In this document: piece after piece, positions 20,494 through 28,537 of the stretch
Layout of the letters: every line of letters begins with the position of its first letter
Numbering within the stretch: position 1 is the stretch's first letter
DNA from: Castellaniella sp.
Lineage (GTDB): Bacteria > Pseudomonadota > Gammaproteobacteria > Burkholderiales > Burkholderiaceae_B
Assembly: GCF_004321985.1 (NCBI RefSeq)
Contig: NZ_SCQN01000053.1
Coordinates: 1-64,000, forward strand
Direction of reading: 5' to 3'
Length of the DNA: 64,000 nt
Translations under genes and position numbers: made by a program
The notes under the pieces: generated by a model
The model's database searches: none
Told to the model about the DNA's origin: nothing
The model's input: only the letters and a program-made list of their open reading frames with translations

Positions 20494-22728
20494 ATGACAT
20501 CGACTACTTCTCAGTTGCAGCGATTCTTCTACAGCCACTATTTTTTTGGCGGGCTGCGCCAGTCCGTTGGCGTCCTCCTGCCGGCATTCATATTGTGGGG
20601 AATCTTCGGCTGGGTGGCGGGCGGTTTTGTGGCGGCCGTAGGGGCGGGCTGCGTGGCGATCCTCGATCAGCCAGGCGGACCACGCCGTTATGGGATCAAC
20701 GGCATGGTGGCCGCCCTGTGCCTGAGTTCGCTGACCACGGCGATCACGGGGCTCGCGTCCAGCTACGCGCTGGCCATCTGGCTTACCGTCCCAGCCCTGT
20801 GTTTCGCTTTCTCGATGCTGACGGTCTACGGCAAACACGGCGGGCTGCTCGGGTTTGCCTGCCTGCTCATCATGACGCTGACCATGCGCATCCCCATGGC
20901 GCCGGCCGACGTCTGGCAGCACACACTGACATCCTTCCTGGGCGGAGCGTTCTATCTGGTCTACAGCGCAATCGCGCACCGTGTGCTGTGGCACCGGGAA
21001 GAACAGCAGGCTTTGTCGGTCGCCCTCTTTGCCACCGCCGACTACATCGCAGCCCGCGCCTGTTTCTACGACGTGCACCTGGATCTGGAGGACAGCTACC
21101 GGCAGCTCGTCCACCACCAGTCAGCCACGACCGACGCTCACCAAGTGGCGCGCGACATGGTACTGCGGGAGCTGCCGCGCGGCACGCGATCGCGTGGTGA
21201 CCGGTTGCGCCAGGGCCTGCTGAACCTGTTCGTGGACATGGTGGGGCTGCTCGACAGCATGGTGGCCACCCACACGGATTACGCGACCCTACGCCACGCT
21301 CTGCCTGACAACGACTTCCTGCTGTTCGCGCGGGACGCATTGATCAAGCTGGCGAACAACATTGGCGGGCTTGCGCTGAACGTTGCACGCAACCGGCACA
21401 CCCAAGTGCGCAACAGCGTCAAGGCCGAACTCAGAGCCATGGAGTTCGAGCTGCAGCAGTTGCGCGAGTCGGGGCTGACCCAGTCGAATCCCGAACTGTA
21501 CGCATTACTGGTGCAAGTCCTGCGCAGAATCCGCAACATGACGAACCGCGTCGACCGGATGGCTGAGCACACCCAGAGCCAGGTGCTGCCGGTCGCCGAC
21601 ACTGCACGTGAGAACAAGACGCTGGACCGCTTCTTGACGCGACAGAAATGGCGTTGGGATGTGCTGGCGCGCAACCTGAACATGCAATCGGTGCACTTCC
21701 GCTACGCCCTGCGCGTGGCCGTGGCTGCCATGGTGGCCATGGCCATCGGTCTGGTCATGGGTCATGCCTCCATCGTGCGCACACTGGACCCGGGCATGGC
21801 CGGGCATAGCTACTGGATCATCCTGACCGTGCTCATCATCATGAAACCCGGCTTCGCGCTGACCCGACAGCGCAACGGCTGGCGACTGATGGGTACGCTG
21901 CTAGGGTGCGGATTCGCGCTCATCCTGTTCGCGCTGGTGGAAAACCAGGCAATCTTCCTGTTCATCCTGGTCATCTGCAGCATCCTGGGCTACGCACTGG
22001 TCCAGGTCAATTTCACGCTTTCGGCACTGGCCAACACGATGATGGTGCTGCTGGTATTCCACCTGCTCATTCCGGGGTCGAATGCCGTCGTGGGAGAGCG
22101 CCTGATCGACACACTGATCGGCAGCGCTCTGGCGCTTGCCTGCAGCTACCTCCTGCCAGCCTGGGAACGCCAGAATCTGGACGCACTGGCGCGGACGCTG
22201 CAAACCGCCAATCTGGAATTCCTGCGCAGTGGTCTGGACTACGTGCAGGCCCAGCGCGCCGCGCGATCGAGCGGGACAGCACCCGCCAATGATACCCAGA
22301 CAGAAGCACAGGTGAACTGGAACGTGGCGCGCAAGAACGTGCACCTGGCGTTCAGCAATTACACCGCGGCGTTCCACCGAATGATGGATGAGCCGGCGCG
22401 CCGCCAGCGCCATGTCCCGGTACTGAACCGGCTGCTGATCCAGCACCACACGCTGGCCTCGCAGATCGCGGCCGTCATCCCGCACCTGGCACGCATGGAT
22501 GGCGAGCCCAAAGGGATCGCGCAGGCGATCGAGACCACCCTGGACCTGCTGCAGGACCGCGATGCCACACCACCGAACGTGATCGAAACCGAGGGCGACC
22601 TGGCCAGCATCGCCTACCCTCTGCGCCAGATGACCAAGGCCGCCAGAATCATCCGGGAAGACATGTCGGAGCTGGAGCCAACACCATCACTGGCCCCCTC
22701 GCCGCAACACCACGCAGCGACCGGCTGA
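20494..22728 (+). CDS. FUSC-family membrane transporter (YccS/YhfK-like)
   Basis: 744 residues. An N-terminal cluster of about six membrane helices (from VGVLLPAFILWGIFGWVAGG to FLGGAFYLVYSAIAH) is followed by a roughly 200-residue cytoplasmic helical part. A second cluster (ALRVAVAAMVAMAIGLVMG to TLIGSALALACSYLLPAW) follows, then a cytoplasmic tail. This duplicated layout is that of the fusaric-acid-resistance-like YccS/YhfK proteins, thought to export aromatic acids. The conserved W-E-R after the last helix (PAWERQNL) fits. The substrate is unknown. Confidence 0.85.
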   Translation: MTSTTSQLQRFFYSHYFFGGLRQSVGVLLPAFILWGIFGWVAGGFVAAVGAGCVAILDQPGGPRRYGINGMVAALCLSSLTTAITGLASSYALAIWLTVPALCFAFSMLTVYGKHGGLLGFACLLIMTLTMRIPMAPADVWQHTLTSFLGGAFYLVYSAIAHRVLWHREEQQALSVALFATADYIAARACFYDVHLDLEDSYRQLVHHQSATTDAHQVARDMVLRELPRGTRSRGDRLRQGLLNLFVDMVGLLDSMVATHTDYATLRHALPDNDFLLFARDALIKLANNIGGLALNVARNRHTQVRNSVKAELRAMEFELQQLRESGLTQSNPELYALLVQVLRRIRNMTNRVDRMAEHTQSQVLPVADTARENKTLDRFLTRQKWRWDVLARNLNMQSVHFRYALRVAVAAMVAMAIGLVMGHASIVRTLDPGMAGHSYWIILTVLIIMKPGFALTRQRNGWRLMGTLLGCGFALILFALVENQAIFLFILVICSILGYALVQVNFTLSALANTMMVLLVFHLLIPGSNAVVGERLIDTLIGSALALACSYLLPAWERQNLDALARTLQTANLEFLRSGLDYVQAQRAARSSGTAPANDTQTEAQVNWNVARKNVHLAFSNYTAAFHRMMDEPARRQRHVPVLNRLLIQHHTLASQIAAVIPHLARMDGEPKGIAQAIETTLDLLQDRDATPPNVIETEGDLASIAYPLRQMTKAARIIREDMSELEPTPSLAPSPQHHAATG

Positions 22729-22775
22729 CGTCCTCGTTCGCAGGATGCGCAGCGCCGGAACGCCGTGCGCCGGGC

Positions 22776-23552
22776 TCAGGAATGGGCGCGCCGGAAGACC
22801 AGACGGTCTGGGGTGGAAGCATCGGCCATGTAGCGGTAGCCGTCCGAGTCGAACTTGCGCAGACCCTCGGCCGAAGTGATCCGGTGATCGATCACAAACC
22901 GCGCCATGAGGCCCCGGGCGCGCTTGGCGTAAAAGCTGATGACCTTCCAGGCGCCGTTTTTCTCGTCCTGAAAGACACAGTCCACCACACGCGCCTGCAG
23001 GGCCTTCAAGTCCACCGACTTGAAATACTCGTTGGATGCCAGGTTCAACAGCACACGATCGCCGCCAGCATGGTCCAACCGGCGATTCAGTTCCTGCGCG
23101 ATACGGCCGCCCCAGTAGGCATACAGCGTGCGGCCGCGCTTCGTGTGTAGCGCAGTCCCCATCTCCAGACGGTGAGGTTGAATCAGATCCAGCGGCCGCA
23201 ACACGCCATACAGACCACTGAGAATGGCGAGATGATCCTGGGCCCAGGAAAGCCGCGCATCGGACAGTTCGGATGCGCGCAGGCCCTCATAGACGTCGCC
23301 GTTGAATGCCAACGCAGCCTGCCGCCCCTGGCGCGCATCTGGCTCGTCCACCCAGGACGCATAGCGATCGGCATTCAGCCGGGCCAGCGCATCCGATAGA
23401 TCCATGAGCCGAGCCAGGCGGACGGGCGTTTGCCGCTGCATGATCCGGACCAGTTCAAGAGCCTCCCCGGAGAATACCGGGTGGGTCTGCAGTGTGGTGC
23501 GCACCGGCGTGTCATAGTCCAGCTTCTTCGCCGGCGACAGGACCATCAGCAT
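22776..23552 (-). CDS. yaaA: Peroxide stress protein YaaA
   Basis: 258 residues from ATG 23552 (MLMVLSPAKKLDYDTP), with GGAG 8 bp upstream. The family signatures LSPAKKLD, AFNGDVYEGL, LSGLYGVLRPLDLIQPHRLEMG and VINLASNEY-like LLNLASNEYFKSVD are all visible. In E. coli YaaA lowers free iron and so reduces DNA damage during peroxide stress, and the protein has DNA-binding features. It is convergent with the FUSC gene. Confidence 0.94.
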   Translation of the reverse strand: MLMVLSPAKKLDYDTPVRTTLQTHPVFSGEALELVRIMQRQTPVRLARLMDLSDALARLNADRYASWVDEPDARQGRQAALAFNGDVYEGLRASELSDARLSWAQDHLAILSGLYGVLRPLDLIQPHRLEMGTALHTKRGRTLYAYWGGRIAQELNRRLDHAGGDRVLLNLASNEYFKSVDLKALQARVVDCVFQDEKNGAWKVISFYAKRARGLMARFVIDHRITSAEGLRKFDSDGYRYMADASTPDRLVFRRAHS

Positions 23553-23680
23553 GAGAAAGACTCCGTGAATTTGGCGACCCGAGCAGCCCACGCAGGTCAG
23601 GGTACGTCATTAAAGCAGATCAAGCACCCGTATGTGGTGCTTGTTCTCCGGGCACGCAGGCTGCTAATATGACGCCGCAC

Positions 23681-23764
23681 TGGAGATGGCATGCCTCCAT
23701 GAACCGCCCGAGGATCGGGCTGATGATGCCTACAACCACCGGAAACGGGTTGTAGGCATTTTTT
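23681..23764 (+). ncRNA. Fluoride riboswitch (crcB motif) with overlapping terminator
   Basis: The aptamer reads GGAGATGGCATGCCTCC, then ACCGCC, and ends CTGATGATGCCTAC, which is the crcB/fluoride riboswitch pattern. Its last strand overlaps the 5' arm of an intrinsic terminator: ATGCCTACAACC (23726-23737) pairs with GGTTGTAGGCAT (23748-23759), followed by six T. Fluoride binding should prevent terminator formation and switch on the fluoride exporter gene 52 bp downstream. No other gene lies in 23553-23816. Confidence 0.93.
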
Positions 23765-23816
23765 GTGCCACCCGTACCCGGAATACCTGATTCATTCAAC
23801 CGACCAAAGGATTCCC

Positions 23817-24215
23817 GTGCCGACTCTGACTTACTCACTGATTGCAATCGTCCTGGGCGCCGGTGCCGGTGCCGTTCTGCGCTGGTGGCTAGGTATCACG
23901 CTGAACGCCGTTCTGCCGACCCTGACGCTGGGCACACTCGCCGCCAACCTGCTGGGCGGCTACATCATCGGAGTCGCAGTCGCCTGGTTCGGCGCCCACC
24001 CTGGATTTTCGCCGCAGCTGCGGCTGTTCATCATCACGGGATTCTGTGGCGGGCTCACCACGTTCTCGACCTTTTCAGCCGAGCTCGCCCTGCTGCTACA
24101 GGAGGGGCGCTACGGCTGGATGGCCACTTCCATGGTGGTCCACGTCGGCGGCTCACTGGCGATGACACTACTGGGCATCGCAACCGTGATGTCGCTGCGC
24201 GCCATCCAGGGTTGA
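23817..24215 (+). CDS. crcB: Fluoride ion channel CrcB/Fluc
   Basis: 132 residues from GTG 23817 ([15 protein letters not shown]), with AAAGGA 5 bp before. Four membrane helices are visible. Signatures [27 protein letters not shown] with the conserved Asn, and the [15 protein letters not shown] break in helix 3 with its Phe and Thr residues are those of Fluc channels. These work as antiparallel dimers that expel fluoride. The fluoride riboswitch directly upstream confirms the function. Confidence 0.96.
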   Translation: MPTLTYSLIAIVLGAGAGAVLRWWLGITLNAVLPTLTLGTLAANLLGGYIIGVAVAWFGAHPGFSPQLRLFIITGFCGGLTTFSTFSAELALLLQEGRYGWMATSMVVHVGGSLAMTLLGIATVMSLRAIQG

Positions 24216-24286
24216 GCCGCCCGACGCCGTACGCCTGGCGACCGCATCACCAATTGCACGACCCAGTGACGGCACCGCCAGCCCCT

Positions 24287-25075
24287 TCAGGGCACCTTAT
24301 TCAGCCAGGAAGGGGTCCCGAATTTTTCCCGAATGAGCCGCTCGGCTGTCGCCTGCTCCGCCGCCGTGAGCGCACCTGGCCGCAACCCATGCCGCTGCCG
24401 GAAGACGTCCAACATGCACGCGATGATGTCCTCACGCGGCAAACCCGTCTGGCGGCGTAGCGGATCAACCCGTTTGGCCGCAGAGGTGGTGCCCTTATCG
24501 GACAGCTTTTCACGCCCGATGCGCAGCACCTGGACCATTTTCGCCGCATCCATGTCGTACGCCATGGTCACGTGATGCAGCATCGCCCCGCGCCGGCGCG
24601 CCTGGGCGGCTCCGCCGATCTTGCCATCGTGCGACGTGATGTCGTTCAGCGGCTGGTACCAGGCCTTGACGCCAACCTTCCCGAGCGCTTCCAGCGCAAA
24701 GGCATCCATGCAGGCATACGCTTCCTGAAAGCTCATGCCTGCGACCAGCGCCTCGGGAGCGTAGATCGAATAGGTGATGGCGCTGCCAGGCTCCACGAAC
24801 ATGGCGCCGCCGCCGCTGATGCGGCGCACGACTTCTACCCCGAAGCGCTCGGCTGCAGCCATGTCGACCTCGTTCTTCAGCGATTGGAAGATGCCGATGA
24901 TGATCGAGGCAGCCGACCATTCCCAGATGCGCAGCGTGGGCGTACGGCGCCCCGCCGCAACTTCGTCGAGCAAGACTTCATCCAGCGCCAAATGCTCAAT
25001 CGGCCTCTGGGGCGGCAGGTGAATGAGCTGCCAGTCATAGTCCTTCCACTGCGCACGCGCGGGCTTTTGCGTCAT
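24287..25075 (-). CDS. lplA: Lipoate-protein ligase, catalytic subunit LplA-type
   Basis: 262 residues. It activates lipoate with ATP and transfers it to lipoyl domains. The catalytic-domain motifs are clear: LALDEVLLDEVAAG, RRISGGGAMFVEPGS, the DGKIGGAAQARRRGAMLHH segment with the catalytic Lys, and YDMDAAKMVQVL. The C-terminal accessory domain of E. coli LplA is absent. The next gene, overlapping by 4 bp, encodes it separately, as in the LplA-LplB ligase of Thermoplasma. Confidence 0.88.
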   Translation of the reverse strand: MTQKPARAQWKDYDWQLIHLPPQRPIEHLALDEVLLDEVAAGRRTPTLRIWEWSAASIIIGIFQSLKNEVDMAAAERFGVEVVRRISGGGAMFVEPGSAITYSIYAPEALVAGMSFQEAYACMDAFALEALGKVGVKAWYQPLNDITSHDGKIGGAAQARRRGAMLHHVTMAYDMDAAKMVQVLRIGREKLSDKGTTSAAKRVDPLRRQTGLPREDIIACMLDVFRQRHGLRPGALTAAEQATAERLIREKFGTPSWLNKVP

Positions 25076-25368
25076 GACAGCGCCCTCTGGATCACCACCG
25101 CGATTCCCTCGACGGTGATGCCATACATCATGACTTCAGGGTTCAGCACGCTTTGCACAGCCCGCTCGATGGGCACGGCATTGCCGTCAGCTGGCAGCCC
25201 GACCAGTGCGGCATTGATGGCGTCCAGCGTCTCGGGCGGCTCCAGAAAGAAGTCACCGGACAACTGAACGGCCTGCAGGCGACCATCGGCCACCTGCAAA
25301 TCCACGACCAGGAGTTTTCCACCCGGAATCTTGTATTCGGCGTGACGCGCCGCTTGAAACTGCGTCAC
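25072..25368 (-). CDS. lplB: Lipoate-protein ligase, accessory subunit LplB-type
   Basis: 98 residues. The segment AEYKIPGGKLLVVDLQV followed by LQAVQLSGDFFLEPPETLDAIN matches the small C-terminal/accessory domain of lipoate ligases, needed for lipoate activation but not for transfer. It overlaps both neighbours (hydroxybutyrate dehydrogenase and catalytic subunit) by 4 bp, so the three are one translationally coupled operon and the two ligase subunits should be made together. Confidence 0.82.
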   Translation of the reverse strand: MTQFQAARHAEYKIPGGKLLVVDLQVADGRLQAVQLSGDFFLEPPETLDAINAALVGLPADGNAVPIERAVQSVLNPEVMMYGITVEGIAVVIQRALS

Positions 25369-26189
25369 TGCATGAACCAGCCGTGACTCACCACCAGCGA
25401 CTGGCCAGTCAGTGCATTGCTCGGGAAGGCGGCAAAGGTCAGCGCCACTTGGGCGACGTCATCCACCGTCGTGAATTCACCATCGACCGTGTCCTTCAGC
25501 ATCACGGTCTTGATCACGTCGGCTTCGCTGATTCCCAGCTCCTGGGCTTGTTCCGGTATCTGCTTTTCCACCAGCGGCGTGCGCACGAATCCCGGGCAGA
25601 TGACGTTGGTACGGATGCCGTAGGGCGCGCCTTCCTTGGAGATGACCTTGGCCAGCCCCTCGAGCCCGTGCTTTGCCGTCACATATGGGCTCTTGAGCTT
25701 CGAAGCTTCCTTGGAGTGCACCGAACCCATGAAGAGGATGCAGCCGCCACGCTTGGAGGCGATCATCTGGCGCACCGCCGCACGTGATGTCAGAAAGCCG
25801 CCATCCAGATGCACGGCCAGCAGCTTTTTCCAGTCCGAGAATTTGAAATCCTGAATCGGCGCAACAATCTGAATGCCGGCATTGCTGACGGCGATGTCCA
25901 CATAGCCCAGTTGTTTCTGGACAGCGTCGAACCCCCGGTCGACCGCCGACTCATCCGTCACGTCCATGGCGACCGCCATGGTCTTCACCCCCTTCCGGGC
26001 GATGGCGTCCGCCGTCGCCTGCGCCGCATCCAGTTTCAGGTCGGCGATGACGATATTGGCACCCGCGTCGGCGAAGAGTTCGGCGATCCGCTTTCCCAAA
26101 CCGCTCGCAGCCCCCGTAACAATCGCGTTCTTGCCCTTCAGACTCAGGATGGGGCTGGCATGGACGTCGGCAGACGATTGAATGCTCAT
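25365..26189 (-). CDS. 3-Hydroxybutyrate dehydrogenase (SDR family)
   Basis: 274 residues. This short-chain dehydrogenase oxidises 3-hydroxybutyrate to acetoacetate with NAD in ketone-body or PHB use. It has TGAASGLGKRIAELFADAG (cofactor), VSNAGIQ (NAG), the catalytic Ser in MGSVHSKEASKLKSPYVTAK with Tyr and Lys, and the PGFVRTPLVEKQIPEQA segment with the Gln typical of this subfamily. It leads the operon with the lipoate ligase subunits. The assignment within the SDR family rests on overall pattern. Confidence 0.85.
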   Translation of the reverse strand: MSIQSSADVHASPILSLKGKNAIVTGAASGLGKRIAELFADAGANIVIADLKLDAAQATADAIARKGVKTMAVAMDVTDESAVDRGFDAVQKQLGYVDIAVSNAGIQIVAPIQDFKFSDWKKLLAVHLDGGFLTSRAAVRQMIASKRGGCILFMGSVHSKEASKLKSPYVTAKHGLEGLAKVISKEGAPYGIRTNVICPGFVRTPLVEKQIPEQAQELGISEADVIKTVMLKDTVDGEFTTVDDVAQVALTFAAFPSNALTGQSLVVSHGWFMQ

Positions 26190-26291
26190 GATGCTTTCTC
26201 CGGAAAATGTGGTCGATGCGATAGAGCATACAGCGATTCGCTGACCGCCCGATTACACTGTGGAACGCGCCATCATCGCCGGAGCACCAGC

Positions 26292-26897
26292 ATGGACACG
26301 TCATTCGCTCACCTGCCGAAACCCGTCACACTGGAAGGCTACGGGGTACGGCTGATCCCCCTGTCCCTGTCGCACGCACCCGGCCTGCGCGCCGCAGCGG
26401 CCGATGGCGAACTCTGGCAACTGCGCGTCACCTCTGTCCCGAGTCCGGATGATACCGAGGACTACATCACCAACGCACTGAACGCTCAGGCCGAGGGCCA
26501 CATGCTGCCCTTCGCCGTGCTGGACGATCATGGAACCATTCTGGGTACGACGCGGTATCACGACATCGTCCCCGCCATTGCAAGGCTGGAAATTGGCTAT
26601 ACCTGGTATGCCGGATCACGCCAGCGCACACACGTGAACACGGCCTGCAAACTGTTGCTGCTGCAACATGCCTTCGAGCAACTGGGCGCCGCCATCGTCG
26701 GCTGGCGGACGGACAATTTCAACGTGGCTTCGCAGCGTGCCATCGAGCGCCTGGGGGCCAAGCGCGACGGTGTGTTGCGTCACCACGCGCTGCGCCGCGA
26801 TGGCACGGTGCGCGACACCGTGATGTACAGCCTGCTCACGGGGGAATGGCCAGAGGTCCGCGCACACCTGCTGTACCTGTTGACGCGACCACGGTGA
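26292..26897 (+). CDS. GNAT-family N-acetyltransferase (RimJ/RimL-like)
   Basis: 201 residues from ATG 26292 (MDTSFAHLPKPVTLEGYGV), with GGAG 7 bp upstream. The fold markers are an N-terminal VTLEGYGVRLIPLSLSHA strand-helix, the acetyl-CoA strand ARLEIGYTWYA, the T-rich loop and the RAIERLGAKRDGVLRHH motif usual in RimJ/RimL-like enzymes. The substrate is unknown. Longer in-frame readings overlap the divergent dehydrogenase and are not credible. Confidence 0.88.
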   Translation: MDTSFAHLPKPVTLEGYGVRLIPLSLSHAPGLRAAAADGELWQLRVTSVPSPDDTEDYITNALNAQAEGHMLPFAVLDDHGTILGTTRYHDIVPAIARLEIGYTWYAGSRQRTHVNTACKLLLLQHAFEQLGAAIVGWRTDNFNVASQRAIERLGAKRDGVLRHHALRRDGTVRDTVMYSLLTGEWPEVRAHLLYLLTRPR

Positions 26898-27238
26898 CGT
26901 CGGCGGCCCCTGCGGGCCAGCACCTGCTGCACCCCCCTATGTATCCTTGTGAAATACATGCCGCGTCCGGTCGAGGCTGAACGGCATGACGGTCCCGCCA
27001 TGCTGCGAAACGGCCGACTGGGCGACCGCATGGCGGACAAGAAGCGATCACAAATGCAGGTTCCGCACCACGAACACTATTGTCTTCAGGCGACTTATGG
27101 TAAATTAGCAATAGCTAAATTAGTATTTCCTAAACAAATGTTTTTCTGGCCGACTGTCGATCCAGCAGCACCCCTGGCAAGCACCGATACGGGCCTTCTC
27201 AGGCCGACAGCCACACAAAACACTCACTGGAGAACCTC
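26898..27238 (+). promoter_or_regulatory. Control region of the DUF2892-RND operon with tandem palindromes
   Basis: This 341-bp gap contains no gene. It holds two 14-bp palindromes of the form TTAG-N6-CTAA at 27105-27118 and 27120-27133, one base apart, in an AT-rich stretch about 105 bp before the first gene. The same tandem layout stands before the ArsR gene at 33380-33408. I infer an ArsR operator over the promoter; TTGTCT at 27080 could be a -35 box. Confidence 0.7.
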
Positions 27239-27445
27239 ATGACAATCGAACGCGCAGTTCTGGCCTTTGCCGGCGCCGTGGTCCTGATCAGCCTCGGGCT
27301 GGGCTATTTCATATCCCCCTACTGGTTCTGGCTGACGGCATTCGTTGGTCTGAACTTGTTCCAATCCGCCTTCACCGGATTCTGCCCACTGGCCAAGATC
27401 CTGAAAAAGCTCGGTCTGAAACCGGGTTGCGCATTTCCATCCTGA
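27239..27445 (+). CDS. DUF2892 membrane protein (YgaP-like transmembrane part)
   Basis: 68 residues, preceded by GGAGAA. Two helices (about 6-26, [18 protein letters not shown], and 29-48, [16 protein letters not shown]) are followed by [18 protein letters not shown]. This matches the DUF2892 domain that anchors YgaP-type rhodaneses. Such stand-alone proteins are frequent in sulfur or thiol stress operons. The two cysteines after helix 2 could take part in persulfide chemistry (inference). It is the first gene of the pump operon. Confidence 0.8.
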   Translation: MTIERAVLAFAGAVVLISLGLGYFISPYWFWLTAFVGLNLFQSAFTGFCPLAKILKKLGLKPGCAFPS

Positions 27446-27466
27446 CAGCTCAAACACAGGCACACC

Positions 27467-28537
27467 ATGCTTGCAACTTCGCGCAGCCTCATGCTGCTGG
27501 CCTTGGTTCCTGTGGCCGCCCAGTGCGTGGCCCAATCAGCGCCGATCCCGCTGCCAACCCAGACCGTCGAATCCACTTCGCCGGTCCAGTATGAAGTTTG
27601 GGACGGGGTAGTGGAAGCCACCAGGGACACGACGATTGCGGCGCAAACCAATGCGAAAGTGCTTGAACTACCGTTTGACGTCGGCGACTCTTTCACCAAA
27701 GGCGCTGTGCTGGCGCGCCTGAGCGACGTCGAACAGCAGGCGGGCCTGCGCAGTGCGCAGGCCCGGCTCACCGCGGCTCGGGCCGAATCCCGCGAAGCGG
27801 GGATCCATTGGAAACGCACCGCCGAACTCTCCCAGCAGCACGCCAACTCCCAAGCCCAGCTCGACGCGGCAACCGCCCGGCGAGATACCAGTCGCGCCAA
27901 TCTGGATGCCGCACAGGCTGCCGTTCATAGCGCCGAGCAGCAAGTCAGCTACACCGTAATCCGGGCACCATTCGATGGTGTCATCCTGCGTCGCTTTGTG
28001 CAGGCAGGTCAGGCCGTACAGTCCGGGCCGCCCGAACCACAGCCGATACTATCCATCGCGGCCCTGGACTCCCTGCGAGTGGACACGGTCGTACCGCAAA
28101 CAAGGGCAGCAGCAATCCGCACCGCGAACGAGGCCACCATACGGCTCGACGGAAACCGGGACATCACCGGCATCCGGATCACGGTTTTTCCTTACGCGGA
28201 CCCCGCCAGCCACACTATCCACGTCCGTGTCGATTTGCCCGGCAAGATCGAGAACCTCTATCCTGGGATGACGGTTCCGGTCGCTTTCCCAGTGCCTGGC
28301 CTGCCACGGCTTCTGATTCCCTCCAGCGACATCATCAGCCGAGGCGAACTTGCCGCCGTGTATGTCCTGGGCCCGAATGACGATCTGAGCCTGCGCCAGG
28401 TGCGTCTGGGCCGCGAGTCCGGTGGTCTGATCGAGGTTCTGGCCGGTCTGCGGGCGGGAGAAAGGATCGTGACCGACACCACAGCCGCCGCACAGTACCT
28501 AGCCCGACAACACGCCGCCGGAGGGCCACACCCGTGA
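27467..28537 (+). CDS. RND efflux pump periplasmic adaptor (MFP)
   Basis: 356 residues. A signal peptide (about 1-22, RSLMLLALVPVAAQCVAQS) precedes a lipoyl half-motif (VVEATRDTTIAAQTNAKVLE), a coiled-coil hairpin (residues about 85-160, Ala/Gln/Arg-rich), the second lipoyl half (VIRAPFDGVILRRFVQAGQ) and beta-barrel domains (YPGMTVPVAFPV). This is the standard HlyD/AcrA architecture bridging inner and outer membrane parts. No lipobox is obvious. Its stop overlaps the RND gene start. Confidence 0.92.
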   Translation: MLATSRSLMLLALVPVAAQCVAQSAPIPLPTQTVESTSPVQYEVWDGVVEATRDTTIAAQTNAKVLELPFDVGDSFTKGAVLARLSDVEQQAGLRSAQARLTAARAESREAGIHWKRTAELSQQHANSQAQLDAATARRDTSRANLDAAQAAVHSAEQQVSYTVIRAPFDGVILRRFVQAGQAVQSGPPEPQPILSIAALDSLRVDTVVPQTRAAAIRTANEATIRLDGNRDITGIRITVFPYADPASHTIHVRVDLPGKIENLYPGMTVPVAFPVPGLPRLLIPSSDIISRGELAAVYVLGPNDDLSLRQVRLGRESGGLIEVLAGLRAGERIVTDTTAAAQYLARQHAAGGPHP

